This document shows, piece by piece, positions 35,656 through 39,963 of a stretch of 39,963 bases of DNA. Position numbers and translations under genes: made by a program. The stretch lies in contig NZ_BNDS01000002.1 in the NCBI RefSeq assembly GCF_014656545.1, positions 204,853-244,815 of the forward strand. Direction: 5' to 3'. A model generated the notes under the pieces. The model searched no databases. It was not told the DNA's origin and was given only the letters and a program-made list of their open reading frames with translations. How positions within the stretch are numbered: the first letter of the stretch is position 1; each line of letters begins with the position of its first letter. The DNA is from Neobacillus kokaensis (GTDB lineage: Bacteria > Bacillota > Bacilli > Bacillales > Cytobacillaceae).

Positions 35656-35684
35656 ATACTATCCAAAAGATATCGTTACGTCAA
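35656..35684 (-). promoter_or_regulatory. Sigma-A promoter of the valS T-box transcript
   Basis: Minus strand: -35 TTGACG (35679-35684), 17-base spacer, -10 TAGTAT (35656-35661). The RNA would begin close to the start of T-box stem I. The remaining bases up to 35748 hold no gene; a TTAAGCACTTAA palindrome spans the ligase stop. Confidence 0.6.
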
Positions 35685-35748
35685 TCATGATAGCCAATTT
35701 TTTTTATTCTATACCATATGTCTCCGAATTCAAAAAAGTTTGGACCTT

Positions 35749-37074
35749 TTAAGCACTTAAGAATTTTTCCTTTTGTTCACTGATTTTATGTCGCTCGGTG
35801 TTGTTTTTTAAATGCGATTCAGCCTTGGCTAACGTTACACCTAAAATTGACCAGAATATTGGAGCAACCGGCACGGTGCTGATATTAAAGAATGCCTGAA
35901 TTAAATATCCAATTACCGTCGAAATTAACCCGAATAGAACAATTTGCTCTCTTCCAGTTGCCTTTTTCACTGCCTGAATCGCTTTTTTTACAATTAAAAA
36001 TAGGAATAATAAATAGATGAAAAGTGTTGGAGCACCTAATGTAATGGCTATTTGTAAATATTCATTATGTACCTTATCAACAATTATATTTGCGTTACCC
36101 AAATAAGTTTGACGTTCTTCAGGGGTAGCAGGAAAAATAAATTCAAATGTATCAGGACCAGACCCAAACCAGAAATAATCTTTAATAAGCGGTAATGATT
36201 TTACCCAAATAAACAATCTGGAGGAACCTTCATAGCCTGTACCTTGATTGGTTACTACACTATAAGATTCCGATAAAATTGAGCTTGCCCTGTCCAGATA
36301 ATGTCCTTTTTCCGAAAAGTTGATGATTAAAGCAATCACTAATAAAGAAGCTGCTAATACAGCCCATCTTTTCCAAAGGTGGTTTCTTGTGTATACAACA
36401 AATACAGTTAAGAGGACTGCACCGCAAAATATCCCCAAGTATGCACTCCTTGTATTTGAAAACAACAGGGCAAAAAACGCTAAACAAATCGTAATATAGT
36501 AAAGGACTATTAAGTTCTTTTTAAATTGCGCTAAATACACTGTCAATGACAACAGAAAAATCAATACGAGATAAGACCCGAAAAAATTTGGATTATCAAA
36601 GAAAGTATAGGTACCAGAATAATTTCGCATGGCGCTGTTCCTTGGCAAAAAATCCAGGGAATAATGTTGTAAAATGGCATAAATAGAGACGACTATAGAT
36701 ACCACTGCTATTCCTGATAGTAGTCTATTTACTTTTTTTACATCAATCAACCGATAGGAAAAAAGGAACATGCTGCAGTATGAAAAAAATGTGATTAATC
36801 CCTCTTTGCGGTCAATTGTCCCATGCACAGATGTGTATGTGTATTTTGAAAAGGCAGTGGAAATTTCTATTAAGCATAAAAATATTATTAATAAAACGAA
36901 GATTGTTCTCTCACCTTTTTCGGGAATCAATGTATGTTGTTTCTTTTTCCAAAAAATATATAGCCAATAGCATAATATAAATACAAATAAATAATTTGCT
37001 TTAGTTGTCGTGTAATAAGGGTCAATTCCCCAAGGGTAGATCAAAATCGGAAACAGCACAATAAACCAGTACAT
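35749..37074 (-). CDS. O-antigen ligase / Wzy_C family membrane protein
   Basis: 441 residues, about eleven membrane segments. The large outer loop (residues about 255-335) carries the family residues: Arg286 in GSSRLFIW, GSGPDTFEF at 305-313 and His336 in DKVHNEYLQI; Arg209 in NTRSAYLG is in an earlier loop. These match the Wzy_C superfamily of lipid-linked glycan ligases and polymerases (WaaL, Wzy, PglL). In a monoderm it may join a glycan to a surface polymer or protein. It has its own promoter. No other glycan gene is in the window, and B. subtilis has none here. The substrate is unknown. Confidence 0.85.
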   Translation of the reverse strand: MYWFIVLFPILIYPWGIDPYYTTTKANYLFVFILCYWLYIFWKKKQHTLIPEKGERTIFVLLIIFLCLIEISTAFSKYTYTSVHGTIDRKEGLITFFSYCSMFLFSYRLIDVKKVNRLLSGIAVVSIVVSIYAILQHYSLDFLPRNSAMRNYSGTYTFFDNPNFFGSYLVLIFLLSLTVYLAQFKKNLIVLYYITICLAFFALLFSNTRSAYLGIFCGAVLLTVFVVYTRNHLWKRWAVLAASLLVIALIINFSEKGHYLDRASSILSESYSVVTNQGTGYEGSSRLFIWVKSLPLIKDYFWFGSGPDTFEFIFPATPEERQTYLGNANIIVDKVHNEYLQIAITLGAPTLFIYLLFLFLIVKKAIQAVKKATGREQIVLFGLISTVIGYLIQAFFNISTVPVAPIFWSILGVTLAKAESHLKNNTERHKISEQKEKFLSA

Positions 37075-37113
37075 ATTTTATACTCCTTTATACCTACTTC
37101 TTTAGACATCCCA

Positions 37114-37142
37114 ATTATTCCATTTAATGTCTTGTAATTCAA
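37114..37142 (-). promoter_or_regulatory. Sigma-A promoter of the ligase gene
   Basis: Minus strand: -35 TTGAAT (37137-37142), 17-base spacer, -10 AATAAT (37114-37119) preceded by TGG. It is 39 bases before the ATG at 37074. Confidence 0.55.
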
Positions 37143-37194
37143 TCTGAAATTTTAATAAATGTAAGGTTTATTTCGAAAAGTTTTTGGGGAAATC

Positions 37195-37221
37195 ACACAA
37201 TTATCGAATATACATAAAATA
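37195..37221 (+). promoter_or_regulatory. Possible sigma-K promoter of the small membrane-protein gene
   Basis: CATAAAATA (37213-37221) fits the sigma-K -10 consensus CATANNNTA, with AC (37195-37196) 16 bases upstream as -35. The sigma-K -35 is short, so chance matches are common in AT-rich DNA. The gene lies next to spore coat genes. Confidence 0.35.
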
Positions 37222-37255
37222 AACGTAACATTTGGGAAAGGGGAGGTTATTTTCG

Positions 37256-37444
37256 ATGAGGAATTTTCAGAAGTATAAACACCGTCCCTGGTTTCGTACG
37301 TTTCGGAAGTGGAGCGGACAGTTAATCGTTCCCTTTATCATTTTTCAGTTCATCCGTACGATTTTTCTACCGACCATTTTTGATGTCCTGTTATTGGCCT
37401 TATTTATTGTCATTGCGGTTGGCATCTGGTCTGAAATAATTTAA
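37256..37444 (+). CDS. Small basic membrane protein, unknown function
   Basis: 62 residues from the ATG at 37256, chosen because GGGGAGG lies 9 bases upstream; a TTG at 37232 overlaps that ribosome site. The N-terminus is basic (MRNFQKYKHRPWFRTFRKW), followed by two hydrophobic segments (LIVPFIIFQFIRTIFL and FDVLLLALFIVIAVGIW). No family recognised. It ends in a strong terminator shared with ysxE. The good ribosome site, terminator and candidate sigma-K promoter support a real gene, perhaps sporulation-related. Confidence 0.65.
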   Translation: MRNFQKYKHRPWFRTFRKWSGQLIVPFIIFQFIRTIFLPTIFDVLLLALFIVIAVGIWSEII

Positions 37445-37484
37445 GGAGCCCCCTTGCAGAATTACTGCTGCTGTTGGGCTCCTT
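37443..37484. terminator. Bidirectional terminator between the small gene and ysxE
   Basis: AAGGAGCCC (37443-37451) pairs perfectly with GGGCTCCTT (37476-37484), followed by a pyrimidine-rich run on the plus strand. It overlaps the poly-Gln end of ysxE. Confidence 0.75.
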
Positions 37485-38520
37485 CTTCTTTTGCTTGCTG
37501 AGCTGCAGCATCCATTGCCTGCTGCTGTTGTGTTTCAATTTCTGTCATTCGCATCACGACATATTCCGTATTTTTCAAATGCCAATAACGTTGCTGCAGC
37601 TGTTTTACATACTTAAACTCATTTTTTGGCCGCTGCTTGCGGTAATATTTTTCCACCGTTTGGATGATTGGAATAGGATAGGCTAAATAGCTGTAGAATA
37701 ATAGTTTTTCCTCTTCTTTAAAGGGAAAGTACTTGAAATAATGATAAATCAGGTCAATCGAATCATCGCTTCGCTTCGGATTGGTATTTAACGTCCTAGA
37801 AATATACGGAAGCAGGTCGTGAATTGGCGAGCCGTATGTGGCATTTTCAAAGTTGATAAAGTAGCCGTACCCTCTTTCATCAAATAGAAAGTGGTCAGAA
37901 GACAGCTTCCCATGGGTCACCACCATGCGTGCCTTTTCATTTTCCTTCGTGCTTTCATACCATTCTTCAAATTTTCCCTTTGAAAAACGCAGTGCCTGAC
38001 TGATCTCGTTGTAATATAGGCAAAATAATAATTCGAATGGCGACATATACGTTTGCCTTTCGCATACGTCGATAAATCCATCAAGGAACTCCTGATGTTT
38101 TTCCAGCTGTTGAATCGTCTTTTCATAATGTTCGATTCTTTCTTCCTTGTTAATCGTGATTTCTTTTGCAGAAAGTGTATGAAGCCGTGCCAGCTCTCTG
38201 AATAGCTGATGGCTTTTCGGATCACGGTTTTCATTTGCCATCCATGGCATCAAATAATAAAGATATTGATCGTGTAAAACCGCATACCTGCCGTCCATGG
38301 TCGGATAGATTGGAACGATTCTGTTAAAGCCCTTTTGGTATAAAAAGTGTACATGACGAATGAAATCTGTCCCTTGGCCAGGTGGGATTTTTTTCAGAGC
38401 AAACGTACCTTTGTTTGAATAAATCTTGAGAATGCTTCCATAGTCCTCAACAAAATGAGGTTCAACATGATAGTGTTTGAGAACAGGAGCAACTGCTTCA
38501 AGCCGATTCGAGTCATTCAT
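37462..38520 (-). CDS. ysxE: YsxE, CotS-family spore coat kinase-like protein
   Basis: 352 residues with an aminoglycoside phosphotransferase/kinase-like fold: a Gly-poor nucleotide lobe with Lys in GTFALKKIPPG, the catalytic-loop region VTHGKLSSDHFLFDERGYGYFINFENA, and helical C-lobe. The usual HGD-x-x-x-x-N and DxD motifs are altered (HGKLSSDH, INFE), so catalysis is uncertain, as in CotS proteins. YsxE is a coat protein recruited by SpoVID in B. subtilis. The C-terminus is Gln/Ala-rich and ends in four Gln. It follows spoVID by 103 bases. Confidence 0.93.
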   Translation of the reverse strand: MNDSNRLEAVAPVLKHYHVEPHFVEDYGSILKIYSNKGTFALKKIPPGQGTDFIRHVHFLYQKGFNRIVPIYPTMDGRYAVLHDQYLYYLMPWMANENRDPKSHQLFRELARLHTLSAKEITINKEERIEHYEKTIQQLEKHQEFLDGFIDVCERQTYMSPFELLFCLYYNEISQALRFSKGKFEEWYESTKENEKARMVVTHGKLSSDHFLFDERGYGYFINFENATYGSPIHDLLPYISRTLNTNPKRSDDSIDLIYHYFKYFPFKEEEKLLFYSYLAYPIPIIQTVEKYYRKQRPKNEFKYVKQLQQRYWHLKNTEYVVMRMTEIETQQQQAMDAAAQQAKEEGAQQQQ

Positions 38521-38577
38521 ATGAACTCAACTCTCTCTTTAAAAATCTGCCTTAAGAGCCCTTGTTTGGCGTTAAAA

Positions 38578-38606
38578 GAAGCAGAGCAGGTCGTTGAAAC
38601 CCGCTC
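38578..38606 (-). terminator. Moderate hairpin between spoVID and ysxE
   Basis: Minus strand stem GAGCGGGT (38606-38599) and ACCTGCTC (38591-38584) with one G-T pair and a 7-base loop, followed by TGCTTCTTTT. It may be a partial terminator that lowers ysxE expression. Confidence 0.45.
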
Positions 38607-38623
38607 GCTCTTTTTCTAAGTAA

Positions 38624-39730
38624 TTATTTTTTCGCAAATGTTGCCGGAACATATAACACTTGGCCTTCATATACGTCCTGATTCAGGTCTAGATTATTTA
38701 CGCGAAGCAGGTTACTAACTGTGACGTCATAGCGCTCGGCAAGGCTGTCGACTGTGTCGCCTTTTTGAACGATGCACATCCTTAATTTGACCTGTGCCGT
38801 TCCTTCATCCTTACGGGCAAAGAACTCTGTCAGGGTCATTGTTTTACTTTTTGAGAATAGCTTTTTCTTCTGTTTTGGAGCCTCTTCAGGAGAGGATGAT
38901 GAACTTTCCACTTCATGTTCATCATGCTCTAAGACGACTTCTTCTTCCACTTCCACTTCAACTTCTACCTCTACAGGTTGATTCCCTTCGCTTCTAGCTT
39001 CCTGGTATGGCCAAGAAGACTGGCTTACAGAAGGATTATACTCTTGGAATTGCCAAGAAGGCTGCTCCTGTTCTTCTTCCTCTTGTTCCTGAGGCTGGTA
39101 GTTGAAGGTTGGGAATTTCGGGAATGCAATCTCGGGCTCTTCCTCCTGCTGCTTTCTTGCTTCTGTCTCGAACAAGAAATTATTATGATCGTAATTGCTT
39201 GGAATCGGTGACTGCTGCACCCCCTCTTCTTCCTCCTCGTGTATGGAATGGCCGCGATGGAGCAGCTCAAGCTCCGGCTCTTCCGTTTGTTGCTGCTGTT
39301 CTGTACCATACAGACCGCTGATGGTCAATTCCGCAGTCAGCTTTAAGCAGCTGCGCTCCGGTATGGAATAGTCAAACGATTCCACAAGGACGTCGATGTC
39401 ATAAATACTCTGAATCCGGTTATTTGGGATTGTTATATCAACTGGGAATCGATGAGAAAATTCGCAATTCCCTCCCTCGCGTTCTTCCACCGTCTCAACG
39501 AATTTTTGAGAGGTGTAACCTTCTTCCTCACCTTCATTACTTGCTTCACAACTTTGATATTCGCCGGTGAGCAAGAGCATTCCTCGTATGGTTACGTACT
39601 GATCATTTTCCTGGATTGTAATGTCCGGGTCGAGCGAAATGGACTGAAGCTCCTCGACTTCCTGTCCTTTTCGAAACCACAAAGACTCCTCCAAGGAAAA
39701 TCTAAGTGACGACTGATTCTCCTGGGACAA
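38624..39730 (-). CDS. spoVID: SpoVID, spore coat morphogenetic protein
   Basis: 368 residues from the TTG at 39730, chosen because AAAGGAGG lies 7 bases upstream and the start then matches the family (LRFSLEESLWFRKGQEVEELQSISLDPDI). A GTG nine codons earlier has no ribosome site. The N-terminal domain (residues 1-140) is the SpoVID localisation domain; a very acidic, Gln/Glu-rich middle follows, including a (Val-Glu) repeat; the C-terminus is a LysM domain (MCIVQKGDTVDSLAERYDVTVSNLLRVNNL). It encases the forespore with coat proteins, binding SafA and SpoIVA. I see no convincing sigma-E promoter upstream. Confidence 0.94.
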   Translation of the reverse strand: MSQENQSSLRFSLEESLWFRKGQEVEELQSISLDPDITIQENDQYVTIRGMLLLTGEYQSCEASNEGEEEGYTSQKFVETVEEREGGNCEFSHRFPVDITIPNNRIQSIYDIDVLVESFDYSIPERSCLKLTAELTISGLYGTEQQQQTEEPELELLHRGHSIHEEEEEGVQQSPIPSNYDHNNFLFETEARKQQEEEPEIAFPKFPTFNYQPQEQEEEEQEQPSWQFQEYNPSVSQSSWPYQEARSEGNQPVEVEVEVEVEEEVVLEHDEHEVESSSSSPEEAPKQKKKLFSKSKTMTLTEFFARKDEGTAQVKLRMCIVQKGDTVDSLAERYDVTVSNLLRVNNLDLNQDVYEGQVLYVPATFAKK

Positions 39731-39910
39731 AGCGACTCCTCCTTTCGTTTCCTTCACGCAAAATCACTATGTCACTTACACTTTATGAACTATTATTTTT
39801 ATTTATGATAATTTGATGGGAAAAGAATTGAAGAATTACGTTTTTCTTTGAGTATGGCAACTTAGAATTGGAGAATTCTGTGGAATTGAAGTGCTAGTTT
39901 TGCCTGCTTT

Positions 39911-39963
39911 GAAGATTATTCCGCGGGTTTTTGAATTTATTTCGCGGGTTTCAGAGATTATTT
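39911..39963. repeat. Degenerate 21-bp tandem repeat at the right edge
   Basis: CGCGGGTTT occurs at 39922-39930 and 39943-39951, each preceded by an AT-rich GA..ATTATT/ATTTATTT segment; a third unit starts at 39953 and leaves the window. The other bases between 39731 and 39910 hold no gene I can support. Confidence 0.6.

Noticed and set aside
35735..35765. Terminator at the end of the ligase gene
   Set aside because: TTAAGCACTTAA is a short AT palindrome with no U-run; no clear terminator is seen before the valS promoter.
38760..39321. Plus-strand open frames rich in Ser/Leu opposite spoVID
   Set aside because: Complement of the Glu/Gln/Val-rich spoVID region; no ribosome sites or family features.

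Overview
The window is a low-GC Firmicute chromosome segment from an endospore-forming Bacillaceae (Bacillus/Neobacillus-like). Its gene order is close to what I recall for the Bacillus subtilis interval from safA to spoVID: safA, niaR, pheA-pheB, obg-spo0B, rplU-prp-rpmA, spoIVFB-spoIVFA, minD-minC, mreD-mreC-mreB, radC, maf, spoIIB, a prepilin peptidase, folC, valS, ysxE, spoVID. Almost everything is on the minus strand. The plus-strand genes are niaR, three minor-pilin genes and one small membrane-protein gene. An rng gene between rplU and spoIVFB shows it is not B. subtilis itself, which lacks RNase E/G.

Layout. 1-1744: the 5' part of the spore coat gene safA, divergent from the niacin-responsive repressor niaR. 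1787-6331: pheA-pheB, then spo0B-obg, then the L21-Prp-L27 operon with an L21 leader. 6484-9649: RNase G and the SpoIVFA/SpoIVFB pro-sigma-K processing pair, preceded by a good sigma-E promoter. 9911-15427: the cell shape and division block (maf-radC, mreBCD-minCD). 15657-16742: spoIIB. 16878-29467: a type IV pilus locus. 29516-35684: a membrane GAF-GGDEF protein, folC, and valS with its T-box leader. 35749-39730: an O-antigen-ligase-like membrane protein, a small membrane protein, ysxE and spoVID.

The accessory part is the pilus locus. It lies between folC and spoIIB, where B. subtilis has only comC. It encodes the extension ATPase PilB, retraction ATPase PilT, platform PilC, a ComGC/PilA-like major pilin, prepilin peptidase PilD and assembly proteins PilM, PilN and PilO. 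Two unusual proteins head the operon: an acidic membrane protein with a duplicated DFLLAEKE motif and a VanW/G5-like exported protein. A divergent operon encodes three minor pilin-like proteins; the last appears to join a pilin-type N-terminus to a beta-solenoid-like repeat region. PilB carries an N-terminal MshEN-like domain, a fold that can bind cyclic di-GMP. The next gene beyond the minor pilins encodes a likely diguanylate cyclase, so second-messenger control of the pilus is a reasonable hypothesis. A Wzy_C-type ligase about 6 kb away could be a glycosyltransferase for pilin or another surface polymer.

Regulatory features visible in the sequence include sigma-E-like promoters for safA and spoIVFA, sigma-A promoters for rplU, maf, mreB, the GGDEF gene, valS and the ligase, a valS T-box with a GTC specifier, several Rho-independent terminators, a palindrome inside the major-pilin promoter and inverted repeats in the divergent pilus control region. 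A structured intergenic repeat lies between pheB and obg.
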